From Microlunatus flavus (GTDB taxonomy: Bacteria > Actinomycetota > Actinomycetes > Propionibacteriales > Propionibacteriaceae): DNA of 64,000 nucleotides. A program made the position numbers and the translations under genes. The stretch covers positions 248,001 through 312,000 of the forward strand of contig NZ_FOFA01000005.1 in NCBI RefSeq assembly GCF_900110855.1. The letters are read 5' to 3'. Shown here piece after piece: positions 1-8,241 of this stretch (within the stretch, counting starts at the first letter, position 1; every line of letters starts with the position of its first letter). Below the pieces are notes generated by a model. It was not told the origin of the DNA, searched no databases, and saw only the letters and a list, made by a program, of their open reading frames with translations.

Positions 1-1
1 C

Positions 2-529
2 TCGATGGTCGGCCTGGTGCTGTCGACGGGCGTCGGCGCGGGCGCGGTGCTCGACGACCGCCTCTTCGGCGGCGCCACCGGCAACGCCGTCCACCTCGGG
101 CACATCAGCGTGAACGCCTGGGGCGAGCGCTGCGTCTGCGGCGGGCACGGGTGCGTGGAGATGTACGCCCGCGGCCCGGCGATGGTCGCCGCCGCCCAGG
201 CCCGGGGCTGGACCGGTGGGGACGACGCCAAGGCGCTGACCGCCGACGCCCGCGCGGGCGACCCGGTGGCCCTGGCCGTGGTGGACGAGGGCATGCGGGC
301 GCTGGCCGCCGGCATCGCCACCACCGCGACCGAGCTCGACGTGACGACCTTCGTGCTGGGCGGCGGCGTGTCGAAGGCCGGCGACGTCGTCTTCGGGCCG
401 CTGCGCCGCCACCTGCCCGAGTTCGCGGTGCTGCCCTACGTCACAAACCTCGAGGTGCGCCCGGCCGTGCTCGAGAACGCCGGCCTGCTCGGCGCGGCCG
501 CGCTCGCGCTCCGGCTCGACCTGCCCTGA
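2..529 (+). CDS. ROK family sugar kinase, 3' end only
   Basis: This is the C-terminal part of a ROK (repressor/ORF/kinase) protein, probably an ATP-dependent glucokinase or related hexose kinase; the gene starts before the window. The first visible residues form the glycine-rich ROK segment (STGVGAGAV). They are followed by the family's zinc-binding motif CxCGxxGCxE (CVCGGHGCVE) near residues 45-55 of the visible part, and by a second glycine motif (LGGGVSKAG) near residue 118. There is no DNA-binding domain in the visible part, but a ROK repressor cannot be excluded because the N-terminus is missing. Reading is open from base 2, so the ATG at 5 is internal and not a start. Confidence 0.85.
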   Translation, partial: SMVGLVLSTGVGAGAVLDDRLFGGATGNAVHLGHISVNAWGERCVCGGHGCVEMYARGPAMVAAAQARGWTGGDDAKALTADARAGDPVALAVVDEGMRALAAGIATTATELDVTTFVLGGGVSKAGDVVFGPLRRHLPEFAVLPYVTNLEVRPAVLENAGLLGAAALALRLDLP

Positions 530-579
530 CCCACGCCTCCCGCGCCGCGGGCAAGGTTCCCTGAGCCGCCAGCCACGTT

Positions 580-598
580 CCCTGAGCCTGTCGAAGGG
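580..598. repeat. Dispersed CCCTGAGC-n-TCGAAGGG repeat
   Basis: A short palindrome-like element, CCCTGAGCCTGTCGAAGGG, sits between two convergent genes. Near copies occur at 6502-6520 and, inverted, around 6603-6621. Such TCGA-containing intergenic repeats are scattered through many high-GC actinobacterial genomes; their role is unknown. Confidence 0.6.
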
Positions 599-1042
599 TC
601 AGCGCAGCGGGCGGCCGTCCTCCCCGGGTTCGTCGGGCTCGTCGGGCTCCTCGGGCTCCGGCTCGCGGAGCTCCTCGATGCGGACGAAACGTTCCGCCGA
701 CGCATCCCTGCGCAGCGGCCGGTCTCCGACCCAGATCAGCACGAAGGCGGCGAACGACAGTCCCAGCGCGAGCACGGGCCCGAAGACGAGGACGAAGACC
801 AGCGCGAGCGCGAGGACGTCCAGGCCGAGCACGACGAGCGCGCCGCGCGGGGTGATGCGGCTGCGCCGGGCCCGCCAGGTGACGTACGCGACCCACGGGA
901 CCATCGCCACGAGCGTGACCACGAGCGCGAAGCCCGACATCCCCGCCGAAAAGGCTCCGGCGACCAGCCGCAGCATGGCCACGAGCCCGATCGCCCCCGT
1001 CAGGACGCCGAGCGCGGTCCGGACGCCGAGCGTGGTGGTCAT
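599..1042 (-). CDS. Small multi-pass membrane protein with acidic tail
   Basis: Unrecognised 147-residue protein. The sequence shows about four hydrophobic segments (roughly residues 7-28, 35-55, 66-85 and 88-105), with an Arg-rich turn (RARRSR) between the second and third. It ends in a cytoplasmic-looking acidic tail made of repeated Glu/Asp-Pro units (EPEEPDEPDEPGED). The ATG start leaves a short N-terminus directly before the first membrane segment. It lies convergent to the ROK gene and 25 bp downstream of another small gene on the same strand, so the two may be co-transcribed. No function can be assigned. Confidence 0.7.
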   Translation of the reverse strand: MTTTLGVRTALGVLTGAIGLVAMLRLVAGAFSAGMSGFALVVTLVAMVPWVAYVTWRARRSRITPRGALVVLGLDVLALALVFVLVFGPVLALGLSFAAFVLIWVGDRPLRRDASAERFVRIEELREPEPEEPDEPDEPGEDGRPLR

Positions 1043-1067
1043 GGCGCGTCAGCGTACGGCGAGGGGC

Positions 1068-1370
1068 TCAGAGGTAGCCGAGCTGCTCCTGCAGCGCGCG
1101 CACGCGGGCCAGGTCGTCGGCGAAGCCGTCGGCGGAGACGAGGTCGTGCTCGTCGTCGTCGCTCTTGACCACGTACTCGACGGTCGCGACCACGGCGCGC
1201 TGCTGGCGGGCGGTGTACTCGTCCCAGTGCGCGAGGATCCGGGTGAGCCCGGCGTGGGCGGCGAAGGCGCGCTCGATGTCGAGCCGGTCGTTGCCGTGCA
1301 TCGCGCCCAGGAGCATCGACCGGTGGGCCGACAGGGTCTCGCGCAGCACGACGGCCTCGTCCGTGGTCAC
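1068..1370 (-). CDS. Hypothetical small helical protein
   Basis: Unrecognised 100-residue soluble protein, acidic and predicted to be mostly helical, starting at GTG. There are no cysteines, no signal peptide and no membrane segment. It lies just upstream of the small membrane protein on the same strand and may form a two-gene unit with it. Codon use matches the surrounding genes, which supports it being real, but there is no motif to suggest a role. Confidence 0.6.
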   Translation of the reverse strand: MTTDEAVVLRETLSAHRSMLLGAMHGNDRLDIERAFAAHAGLTRILAHWDEYTARQQRAVVATVEYVVKSDDDEHDLVSADGFADDLARVRALQEQLGYL

Positions 1371-1494
1371 GCGTCCAGGCTAGGGGCGCGGGCGCCCGCG
1401 CCGACCCTGGTTCGTCCCGGGTTCGCGGGACCGCCGCCGATCGGTGCGAGAATGACGCGCCCGTCGACGACCACCTGGTCCGCAGCGAGGGCGC

Positions 1495-1568
1495 GGGAGC
1501 ATAGCTCAGCTGGTCAGAGCACCTGCCTTACAAGCAGGGGGTCGGGGGTTCGAGCCCCTCTGCTCCCA
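1495..1568 (+). tRNA. tRNA-Val (anticodon TAC)
   Basis: A 74-nt cloverleaf. The acceptor stem GGGAGCA pairs with TGCTCCC, the D-arm contains AGCTCAGCTGGT, the anticodon stem CCTGC/GCAGG closes the loop CTTACAA, and the T-arm carries GGTTCGAGCCC. The anticodon TAC reads GTA valine codons. The discriminator base is A, followed by CC. No CDS overlaps it and no sign of integration is visible next to it. Confidence 0.95.
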
Positions 1569-1704
1569 CCCGTGGGCCACGACCCTGCCCGAGGACGCGC
1601 TGTTACAGGTGCGTACCGACCGCCGCGCCGGTGCAACGAAGCGGCCGCGCGGACCGATCCTGCTGGTGACCCGCACGCGTGCCGCACAGCAGGGAGCCGA
1701 GCCC

Positions 1705-1935
1705 ATGGCCGTCGTCCACGTCTACCTGATCCCCGGCACCATGACGCGGGTTCCCAGTGGCTGGTGCGACCGGTGCCAGACCCCGTCGGTCTGGACCGGC
1801 CCGGTCTGGCGCCTCGCCCCGGCGGGCGTGGACCTGCACGGTCAGGTCACCGGCTGCCCCGACTGCGCGGCCTGGACCACCGTCCCTGCCCGCGCGGCGG
1901 TGGCGGCGACCGTCGAGGCCGAGCCGGGAGCCTGA
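1705..1935 (+). CDS. Small protein with two CxxC knuckles (zinc ribbon-like)
   Basis: A 76-residue protein. An AGGGAG ribosome-binding site about 8 bases before the ATG at 1705 decides the start over a longer in-frame GTG at 1609. It contains two Cys-x-x-Cys pairs (WCDRC near residue 18 and GCPDC near residue 50), the arrangement of a small zinc-ribbon domain, here separated by a beta-rich stretch. It could bind nucleic acid or a protein partner, but nothing more specific can be said. It stands alone downstream of tRNA-Val. Confidence 0.6.
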   Translation: MAVVHVYLIPGTMTRVPSGWCDRCQTPSVWTGPVWRLAPAGVDLHGQVTGCPDCAAWTTVPARAAVAATVEAEPGA

Positions 1936-1963
1936 CGCCGCAGCGCGCGCCCGGCGGGAGCGG

Positions 1964-2407
1964 TCAGCGCCGCTCGGCGAGCAGCACGGGGATCTCACGG
2001 TCGGTCTTGGTCTGGTACTCCGCGTACGGCGGGTAGGCGGCCACGGCCCGGTCCCACCACTCCTGGCGCTCGGCGCCGGACAGCTCGCGCGCGTGGGCGT
2101 CCCAGCGATCCGCGCCGTCCTGAACCATCAGGGCGTCGGGGTCGGCGGTGAGGTTGTGGTACCAGACCGGGTGCTCCGGCGCGCCGCCCTTGGAGGCGAC
2201 GAGCGCGTACTTCCCGTCGTGCTCCACCTTCATCAGCGCCATCTTGCGGAGCTTGCCCGACCGGCGGCCCCGCGTGGTGAAGATGACGACCGGCATCCCG
2301 GTGTCCCCCAGCGTGTTGGCCTCACGCCCGTCGGTCGCCTCGTAGGTCGCGACCTGGTCGCGCACCCACTGCTCGGGGCTTGGTTCGTACTCACCTTCCA
2401 GCGGCAT
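1964..2407 (-). CDS. Nitroreductase/deazaflavin-dependent oxidoreductase family (Ddn-like)
   Basis: A 147-residue protein of the actinobacterial Ddn-like split-barrel family, whose members use the deazaflavin cofactor F420 or related flavins to reduce diverse substrates. Typical elements are the early segment with [18 protein letters not shown] (the phosphate-contacting RRSGK loop), then [20 protein letters not shown] near residues 80-92, and the ending [15 protein letters not shown]. Its length is normal for the family. The enzyme would act in the cytosol; the substrate is unknown. It is a single gene. Confidence 0.85.
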   Translation of the reverse strand: MPLEGEYEPSPEQWVRDQVATYEATDGREANTLGDTGMPVVIFTTRGRRSGKLRKMALMKVEHDGKYALVASKGGAPEHPVWYHNLTADPDALMVQDGADRWDAHARELSGAERQEWWDRAVAAYPPYAEYQTKTDREIPVLLAERR

Positions 2408-2439
2408 GGAGCCAGCCTAAGCAGGTGTCGCGCCCCGGG

Positions 2440-2907
2440 TCAGCGGGGGCTGAGCGCCGTGCGGACGTGCTCGACGATGTCGCGGGGCTCGCCGATGCCG
2501 TGGAGCACCGACCAGGTCACGGTGCCCGAGCGGTCGACGAGGAACGACCCGCGCAGGGCGCAGCCGGCCTCGTCGTCGAACACGCCGTACTCGCGCGCGA
2601 TCGCGCCGTGCGGCCAGTGGTCGCTCAGCAGGTCGAACGGCAGGTCCTCGGCCTCGGCGAAGGCACGCAGCGTGAACATCGCGTCGCACGACACGGCGAC
2701 CACGCGTACGCCGGCCGCGGCCAGGTCGGCGTGACCGGCGCGCAGCGCCCCCAGCTCGGAGGTGCAGATGCCCGAGAAGGCCCACGGGTAGAAGACCAGC
2801 AGGACGCCGCCCTCAGCAGGACCGAGCAGGTCGTCGAGCGTGACCGTCTCGCCGTGGTGGTTCCGCGCGCGGAAGCCCGGCGCGCGCTCGCCGGTCGAGG
2901 GGGTCAG
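2440..2907 (-). CDS. AhpE-like one-cysteine peroxiredoxin with no standard start codon
   Basis: Thiol peroxidase of the AhpE/Bcp group, reducing hydroperoxides in the cytosol. Read from 2907 it is 155 residues, close to the ~153 of AhpE. It shows the peroxidatic-Cys segment YPWAFSGICTSEL (Cys near residue 48), the partner segment LLSDHWPHGAIAREYGVF and the ending RGSFLVDRSG. The frame has no ATG, GTG or TTG between an upstream in-frame stop and this domain. The first conventional start, GTG at 2703, would delete the catalytic cysteine. The position matching AhpE's start is a CTG at 2905-2907, ten bases after the DUF3052 stop codon, so translation may be coupled or start at CTG. A sequence error is the alternative. 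Confidence 0.7.
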   Translation of the reverse strand: MTPSTGERAPGFRARNHHGETVTLDDLLGPAEGGVLLVFYPWAFSGICTSELGALRAGHADLAAAGVRVVAVSCDAMFTLRAFAEAEDLPFDLLSDHWPHGAIAREYGVFDDEAGCALRGSFLVDRSGTVTWSVLHGIGEPRDIVEHVRTALSPR

Positions 2908-2917
2908 CGTCCGGCCC

Positions 2918-3343
2918 TCAGCGCCGGGTGCCGCGCGGGCGGACGAGCTTGGTCGCGGCCCAGTCGGTGGAGACCGAGACGCTGACCGTCTGAGCGAGGC
3001 CGGCGGTGATGGCCGCCTCGGAGAGGTCGCTCGCGTCGACGTAGCCGTCGCGGCCCACCTTGGGCGTCATCAGCCAGATGTAGCCGGTGTCGGTGAGGTC
3101 GGTCAGCGAGTCGACGAGGCCGTCGACCAGGTCGCCGTCCTCCGCGCGCCACCAGAGCAGCACCACGTCGACGGCCTCCACGGCCTCCTCGACGAGCTCG
3201 CCCTCGACCGTGTCCTCGATCGCGACCCTCAGGTCGTCGTCGACGTCGTCGTCCCACCCCAGCTCCTGGACGACCTGGCCAGCGGTGAGCCCCAGCTTGC
3301 TGGCCACCTGGCTGTCGCCGGAGGCACCTGCCGCCGTGCTCAC
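2918..3343 (-). CDS. DUF3052 family protein
   Basis: A 141-residue acidic protein of the actinobacterial DUF3052 family. It starts with GTG at 3341-3343, preceded by a good GAGGGGAGA ribosome-binding site. The family features seen are the segment KLGLTAGQVVQELGWDDDVD near the N-terminus, the LLWWRAEDGDLVD core and the ending with TGYIWLMTPK. Family members commonly sit beside aceE and a peroxiredoxin in actinobacteria, as here. Their biochemical role is not established. It is divergent from aceE across a 282-bp gap and directly upstream of the peroxiredoxin on the same strand. Confidence 0.85.
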   Translation of the reverse strand: MSTAAGASGDSQVASKLGLTAGQVVQELGWDDDVDDDLRVAIEDTVEGELVEEAVEAVDVVLLWWRAEDGDLVDGLVDSLTDLTDTGYIWLMTPKVGRDGYVDASDLSEAAITAGLAQTVSVSVSTDWAATKLVRPRGTRR

Positions 3344-3625
3344 GCCACTCTCCCCTCGTCGGCCCACCTGCCCGGCCCTCTGCGTCTGGTCGTGCCCCGG
3401 GCATCGCCCGGTCGCACCGTGGGGATCACCCTCCCACAGGCGTGCCCCACCAGGAAGGGGAACAGGCGCAGGAGTCGGCGCGTCGGGCCTGGTCAGGGCG
3501 CCGGAAGGGCCTCCGGTGCCCACGGCCGTGCGACCTGTCGGTGTCCGGTGACAGGATGGGGGGACGCAGAAGATGGGCGCGCGTGGCACCACCCCTCGCC
3601 GCGCGGCCCGGAGTGAGGAGCATCG

Positions 3626-6427
3626 ATGGCGAGCCAGACCGGCCAGACCAGCACCAACGGCGCGATCAGCGGCGGTGGACCCCGGCCGACCCTGACGGCG
3701 GAGGGCCTGGTGCACCAGGTCCCCGACATCGACCCCGAGGAGACGCAGGACTGGTTGGAGTCGCTCGACGACCTGCTCGCCGAGAAGGGCAAGCACCGCG
3801 CCCGCTTCGTCATGCTGCAGCTGCTGGCGCGCGCCCGCGAGCGCCAGGTCGGCCTGCCGGCCCTGCGCAGCAGCGACTACGTCAACACGATCCCGCCGGA
3901 GGCGGAGCCGTGGTTCCCCGGCGACGAGCACATCGAGCGCCGGTTGCGGGCGTACCTGCGCTGGAACGCGGCGATCATGGTCAGCAAGGCCAACCGCAAG
4001 GGCCTCGAGGTCGGCGGCCACATCGCCACCTACCAAAGCGCGGCGAGCCTGTACGAGGTCGGCTTCAACCACTTCTTCCGCGGCAAGGACCACCCCGGCG
4101 GCGGCGACCACATCTTCATCCAGGGCCACGCCTCCCCCGGCATCTACGCGCGCGCCTTCCTGGAGGGCCGCCTCAGCGCCGACCAGCTCGACGGGTTCCG
4201 CCAGGAGGTCTCGCGCGGACCGGGCCGCGGCCTGTCGTCCTACCCGCACCCGCGCCTGATGCCGGAGTTCTGGGAGTTCCCGACGGTCTCCATGGGCCTG
4301 ACGGGCATCAACTCGATCTACCAGGCCCGCTTCAACCGCTACCTGGCCAACCGAGGCATCAAGGACACCGCCGACCAGCACGTCTGGGCGTTCATGGGCG
4401 ACGGCGAGATGGGTGAGCCCGAGTCGCTCGGCGCCATCCGCGTCGCCGCGCGCGAGGGCCTGGACAACCTGACCTACGTCATCAACTGCAACCTGCAGCA
4501 GCTCGACGGCCCGGTCACCGGCAACGGCAAGGTCGTCCAGGAGCTCGAGTCGTACTTCCTCGGCGCCGGCTGGCACGTCATCAAGGTGCTGTGGGGCCGC
4601 GACTGGGACCCGCTGCTGGCCGCGGACGCGTCCGGCGCGCTGGTCAACAAGATGAACACCACGCCGGACGGGCAGTACCAGACCTACCTGGTCGAGGACG
4701 GCGCCTACATCCGGCAGAACTTCTTCGGCGACCCGCGTCTGGCCAAGATGGTGGCGGGCTTCAGCGACGAGGAGATCAAGCGCCTCTCGCGCGGCGGGCA
4801 CGACTACCGCAAGGTGTACGCGGCGTTCAAGGCGGCGTCGGAGCACGTCGGGCAGCCGACGGTGATCCTCGCGCAGACCGTCAAGGGCTGGACGATCGAC
4901 GCCCTCGAGGGCAAGAACGCCACGCACCAGATGAAGAAGCTGACGACGAAGGACCTCAAGGCCTTCCGCGACCGGCTCTACCTCGACATCCCCGACAGCC
5001 AGCTCGAGGACCCGTACAACCCGCCCTACTACCACCCGGGGCAGGACAACGAGGAGATCCAGTACCTGCAGGAGCGTCGTCGCGCGCTCGGCGGCTACAT
5101 CCCCGAGCGCCGGGTCAACCCGACGATCGTCAAGCTGCCCGGCGACGAGGTGTACGCGCCGCTGATGGAGCCGGCGGGCGGGGCGAAGGTCGCCACGACG
5201 CAGGCGTTCGTGCGGCTGCTGCGCGACCTGATGCGCGACAAGGAGATCGGCCAGCGCCTCGTGCCGATCGCGCCGGACGAGTTCCGGACCTTCGGCATGG
5301 ACTCGATGTTCCCGACGGCGAAGATCTACAACCCGCACGGGCAGACGTACGAGTCGGTCGACCGCAAGCTGCTGCTCTCCTACAAAGAGGCCAAGAACGG
5401 GCAGCTGCTGCACGAGGGCATCAGCGAGGCCGGTGCCATGGGGTCGACGATCGCCGCAGGCGCGTCGTACTCGATGCACGGCGAGCCGATGATCCCCGTC
5501 TACATCTTCTACTCGATGTTCGGCTTCCAGCGGACCGGCGACTCGATCTGGGCCATGGCCGACCAGATGTCGCGCGGCTTCCTCATCGGCGCCACCGCGG
5601 GCCGCACCACGCTCACCGGCGAGGGCCTGCAGCACGCCGACGGGCACTCCCCGCTCCTGGCGAGCACCAACCCGGCCGTCGTGCACTACGACCCGGCGTT
5701 CGCCTTCGAGATCGGCCACATCGTCAAGGACGGGCTGCGCCGCATGTACGGCCGCGAGGACCCCGACCACCCGGACGGCGAGAACCTCATCTACTACCTC
5801 ACCGTCTACAACGAGCCGGTCGACCAGCCGGGCGCTCCGGAGGGCCTGGACGTCGAGGCGCTGCTGCGTGGCCTCTACCGCTACAACACCGCGCCGATCG
5901 ACGCCGACGGCAAGCCGCGCGCGCAGCTGCTCGCCTCCGGTGTCGCCATGGCCGCGGCGCTGCGGGCGCAGAAGATGCTGGCCGACGAGTGGGGCGTGGC
6001 CGCCGACATCTGGTCGGTGACCTCGTGGAACGAGCTGCGCCGCGACGCCGTCGAGACGGCCAAGTGGAACCTCGATCACCCGGGCGAGGACAAGCGCTAC
6101 CCGCACGTGACGCAGATGCTGCACGGCGCGCAGGGCTCGGTCGTCGCGGTCAGCGACTACATGCGGGCGGTGCAGGACCAGATCGCGCCGTACGTCTACC
6201 AGCCGTGGACGTCGCTCGGGACGGACGGGTTCGGGTTCGCCGACACCCGCGCGGCCGCCCGACGGTTCTTCGAGGTCGACGCCGAGTCGATCGTGGTGGC
6301 CACGCTGGAGAGCCTGGGGCGTGAGGGTCAGTACGACCCGGCCGCGGCCAAGCGGGCGTACGACCAGTACCGCGTCGGCGACCCGACCGCCGTCGCCGGT
6401 GTGGCGCAGGAGGGTGCGGGCGCCTGA
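3626..6427 (+). CDS. aceE: Pyruvate dehydrogenase E1 component, homodimeric type
   Basis: A 933-residue thiamine-diphosphate enzyme that decarboxylates pyruvate and acetylates the lipoyl groups of E2 in the pyruvate dehydrogenase complex, supplying acetyl-CoA from glycolysis. A GAGTGAGGAG ribosome-binding site precedes the ATG. The diphosphate/Mg motif is seen as [12 protein letters not shown], continuing to [13 protein letters not shown] near residues 255-290. The transketolase-like pyrimidine-binding half follows ([11 protein letters not shown] near residue 595 and [14 protein letters not shown] near 630), with the family's C-terminal domain after that. Full length matches the aceE type. 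It is divergent from DUF3052 and ends in a hairpin terminator. The fatty-acid synthase genes, which use its product, lie 13 kb downstream. Confidence 0.97.
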   Translation: MASQTGQTSTNGAISGGGPRPTLTAEGLVHQVPDIDPEETQDWLESLDDLLAEKGKHRARFVMLQLLARARERQVGLPALRSSDYVNTIPPEAEPWFPGDEHIERRLRAYLRWNAAIMVSKANRKGLEVGGHIATYQSAASLYEVGFNHFFRGKDHPGGGDHIFIQGHASPGIYARAFLEGRLSADQLDGFRQEVSRGPGRGLSSYPHPRLMPEFWEFPTVSMGLTGINSIYQARFNRYLANRGIKDTADQHVWAFMGDGEMGEPESLGAIRVAAREGLDNLTYVINCNLQQLDGPVTGNGKVVQELESYFLGAGWHVIKVLWGRDWDPLLAADASGALVNKMNTTPDGQYQTYLVEDGAYIRQNFFGDPRLAKMVAGFSDEEIKRLSRGGHDYRKVYAAFKAASEHVGQPTVILAQTVKGWTIDALEGKNATHQMKKLTTKDLKAFRDRLYLDIPDSQLEDPYNPPYYHPGQDNEEIQYLQERRRALGGYIPERRVNPTIVKLPGDEVYAPLMEPAGGAKVATTQAFVRLLRDLMRDKEIGQRLVPIAPDEFRTFGMDSMFPTAKIYNPHGQTYESVDRKLLLSYKEAKNGQLLHEGISEAGAMGSTIAAGASYSMHGEPMIPVYIFYSMFGFQRTGDSIWAMADQMSRGFLIGATAGRTTLTGEGLQHADGHSPLLASTNPAVVHYDPAFAFEIGHIVKDGLRRMYGREDPDHPDGENLIYYLTVYNEPVDQPGAPEGLDVEALLRGLYRYNTAPIDADGKPRAQLLASGVAMAAALRAQKMLADEWGVAADIWSVTSWNELRRDAVETAKWNLDHPGEDKRYPHVTQMLHGAQGSVVAVSDYMRAVQDQIAPYVYQPWTSLGTDGFGFADTRAAARRFFEVDAESIVVATLESLGREGQYDPAAAKRAYDQYRVGDPTAVAGVAQEGAGA

Positions 6428-6437
6428 GCTCGTCGAA

Positions 6438-6468
6438 CGCCCCCTGAGCCTCAGGTGGCTCAGGGGCG
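6438..6468 (+). terminator. Hairpin terminator after aceE
   Basis: A stem of about 12 bp (CGCCCCCTGAGCC against GGCTCAGGGGCG, one bulged C) with a six-base loop begins 10 bases after the aceE stop and is followed by a short T-containing tail. The left arm merges with a TGAGCTCGTCGAA repeat that contains the aceE stop codon. Confidence 0.65.
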
Positions 6469-6501
6469 TCGTATCTCCGGCAGCGCCGACGCGGCAACGC
6501 C

Positions 6502-6520
6502 CCCTGAGCTCGTCGAAGGG
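6502..6520. repeat. Dispersed CCCTGAGC-n-TCGAAGGG repeat, second copy
   Basis: CCCTGAGCTCGTCGAAGGG matches the copy at 580-598 at 17 of 19 bases. The reverse-complement version at 6603-6621 begins the tandem array that follows. Confidence 0.6.
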
Positions 6521-6606
6521 CCACGAAGTGGTTGGCGTTGATGCCTGCCGAGTGCGTGGCCCTTCGTGCTGCTCGGGTCCTGGACGCCGACCTCTGACGA
6601 GGCCCT

Positions 6607-6735
6607 TCGACAAGCTCAGGGAGCGTCCTGCTTCAGCGAGCTCACGGAGCGTTGCGCGTCGACAAGCTCAGGGAGCGTCCTGCTTCAGCGAGCTCACGGA
6701 GCGTTCCGCGTCGACATGCTCAGGGAGCGTCCTGG
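6607..6735. repeat. 52-bp tandem repeat, about 2.5 copies
   Basis: Copies at 6607-6658 and 6659-6710 differ at about one base; a third, partial copy runs from 6711 to about 6734. Each unit begins TCGACAAGCTCAGGGAGCG, the dispersed repeat of this genome, followed by CTTCAGCGAGCTCACGGAGC. The second and third copies lie inside the 3' end of the tetR-type gene and encode its last ~20 residues. Confidence 0.85.
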
Positions 6736-7324
6736 AGCGGAGGACGTCGAGCAGGGAGTCGAGGGCGGCCTCGAGGGGCCAGCTGCTGCGTTCGGGCTGG
6801 CTGAGCATCAGCCCGCCCTGGACGGCCGCGAGGATGGCGGCGGCCATGCGGTCGGCGTCGACGCCGGCCTCGAGGTGTCCGGCCTCGCTCATCCGACGGA
6901 TCCCGTCAGCGAGCTTGCCCCGCCACAGGCGCATGGCGTCCGCCACGAACCCGGCGAGCGCGGGATCGGTGGCCGCGGCCTCCCACGCCAGCGAACCGAT
7001 CGGGCAGGCCCAGCGGCCCAGTCGCAGGTAGTAGTCGACGAGCGCGTCGCGCCAGGCGTGCCACGACTCCCAGGTCGACAGGTCGTCCAGCCACGGCAGC
7101 TGCGCGTCCAGCAGCTGCTGCCCCTCCCAGGCCGCGACCTCGCGCACCAGCTCGGTCTTGCCGCCGGGGAAGTAGTGGAACAGCTGGCTCTTGCTCGTCA
7201 GCGTCGCGGCGCGGACGCCGTCAAGCGTCGTGCCGCCGATCCCGCCGGCGAGGATCTGCTGCCCGGTCGCCTCGATGATGCGCTGCCGCGTCTCCCGGCC
7301 CCGCGTCGTGAGGGTTGCTGCCAC
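6668..7324 (-). CDS. TetR family transcriptional regulator
   Basis: A 218-residue TetR-type repressor. The N-terminal helix-turn-helix is typical: RIIEATGQQILAGG, then the recognition helix SKSQLFHYFPGGK near residues 43-56. A ligand-binding C-terminal domain follows (TetR_C-like, with ACPIGSLAWEAA). It is divergent from an SDR gene. Two TGGACC-type palindromes in and beside the short intergenic region are the likely operators, so it probably controls the SDR gene and itself. Oddly, the last ~20 residues are encoded by a 52-bp tandem repeat, so the C-terminus is probably a neutral extension. The inducer is unknown. Confidence 0.92.
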   Translation of the reverse strand: MAATLTTRGRETRQRIIEATGQQILAGGIGGTTLDGVRAATLTSKSQLFHYFPGGKTELVREVAAWEGQQLLDAQLPWLDDLSTWESWHAWRDALVDYYLRLGRWACPIGSLAWEAAATDPALAGFVADAMRLWRGKLADGIRRMSEAGHLEAGVDADRMAAAILAAVQGGLMLSQPERSSWPLEAALDSLLDVLRSRTLPEHVDAERSVSSLKQDAP

Positions 7325-7341
7325 GCGCTCACCTTACGTTG

Positions 7342-7357
7342 TGGACCACAGGGTCCA
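7342..7357. promoter_or_regulatory. Probable TetR operator 1
   Basis: TGGACCACAGGGTCCA is a perfect inverted repeat (six-base arms, four-base centre) between the divergent tetR-type and SDR genes. It has the same outer bases as the second site 31 bp to the right. Confidence 0.65.
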
Positions 7358-7372
7358 GTCTTGTGCTAGAAC

Positions 7373-7388
7373 TGGACCATGCAGTCCA
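7373..7388. promoter_or_regulatory. Probable TetR operator 2, over the SDR start codon
   Basis: TGGACCATGCAGTCCA has five-base perfect arms and matches operator 1 at 12 of 16 positions. The SDR initiation codon is inside it. A TAGAAC element at 7367-7372 could be a -10 box that places the transcript start at the ATG, so the mRNA may be leaderless and binding here would block initiation directly. Confidence 0.6.
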
Positions 7389-8176
7389 ACGCAGAGGTCC
7401 TGTCCACCCTTCCCACCGACGACCGCCTCGCCGGGCGCACGGCCGTCGTCACCGGCTCCAGCGCCGGCATCGGCGAGGCCGTCGCGCGCGTCCTCGCCAG
7501 CTCCGGGGCGACCGTCGTCGTCACCGCCCGCGAGGCCGACCGCGCCTCCGGCGTCGTGCGGAGCATCGAGGCCGCGGGCGGCACGGCGCGCGCCCTGACC
7601 GTCGACCTCGGCGGTTCGTACGCCGACCTGCGCCGCTTCGCGGCCGAGGCGACCGACGTCCTGGGTGGCCGCGTCGACGTCCTCGTGAACAACGCGGGCA
7701 TCTACCCCGTCGGCCCGACCGAGGCCCTGGCCGACGACGACCTGGACGCGCTGCTCGCGGTGAACGTCCGCGCCCCGCACGTGCTCGTCGGCGCGCTGGC
7801 CCCCGCCATGGCCGAGCGGGGCGACGGCGTCGTGGTCAACATCGGCTCCTGGATGGCCCGGGTGGGCGTGCCGGCGATGGCGATGTACCCGGCGACGAAG
7901 GCCGCGATCGAGCAGCTGACCCGCGGCTGGGCGGCCGAGTACGGGCCCCGCGGCGTGCGCGTCGTCGGCGTCGCCCCCGGCGCCACGAGCACCCGCGGCA
8001 ACGCCGACTACCCCGAGGCGATGGACCAGCTCGCCCGCGCGACCGTCGCCGGCACGCCGGTGCGGCCGGTCGACGTCGCGTACGCGGTCCGGTTCCTGGT
8101 CTCCGACGAGGGCCGCTTCGTGCAGGGCAGCTCGGTCGACGTCGACGGCGGCCTCGTCGGCGCCCGCCTCGGCTGA
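7379..8176 (+). CDS. SDR family oxidoreductase
   Basis: A 265-residue classical short-chain dehydrogenase/reductase, acting on an unknown alcohol or ketone with NAD(P)H in the cytosol. It shows the nucleotide-binding TGSSAGIGEAV near residues 22-32, NNAG near residue 103, the catalytic Ser region (NIGSWMARVG), and the YPATK segment in place of YxxxK (Tyr near 171, Lys near 175). The ending has SDEGRFVQGSSVDVDGG. No ribosome-binding site precedes the ATG, which fits a leaderless transcript. The divergent TetR-type gene and two operators suggest repression until a substrate or toxic compound appears. Confidence 0.92.
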   Translation: MQSNAEVLSTLPTDDRLAGRTAVVTGSSAGIGEAVARVLASSGATVVVTAREADRASGVVRSIEAAGGTARALTVDLGGSYADLRRFAAEATDVLGGRVDVLVNNAGIYPVGPTEALADDDLDALLAVNVRAPHVLVGALAPAMAERGDGVVVNIGSWMARVGVPAMAMYPATKAAIEQLTRGWAAEYGPRGVRVVGVAPGATSTRGNADYPEAMDQLARATVAGTPVRPVDVAYAVRFLVSDEGRFVQGSSVDVDGGLVGARLG

Positions 8177-8241
8177 CGAAGCGAACCTGAAGATCGCGCC
8201 GGCTTGAGGTCTTCTTCAGGCTCGCCTCGCACCCTGGAGCC

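Noticed and set aside
2918-6613. A 1,231-residue minus-strand open frame across aceE
   Set aside because: It is the mirror of a confidently identified aceE. Only its last 141 codons (DUF3052) are protein-like; the rest is Arg/Val/Leu-rich shadow typical of high-GC DNA.
6607-6735. Repeats considered as a CRISPR array
   Set aside because: The units are contiguous without unique spacers and lie partly inside a coding sequence; no cas gene is present anywhere in the window.
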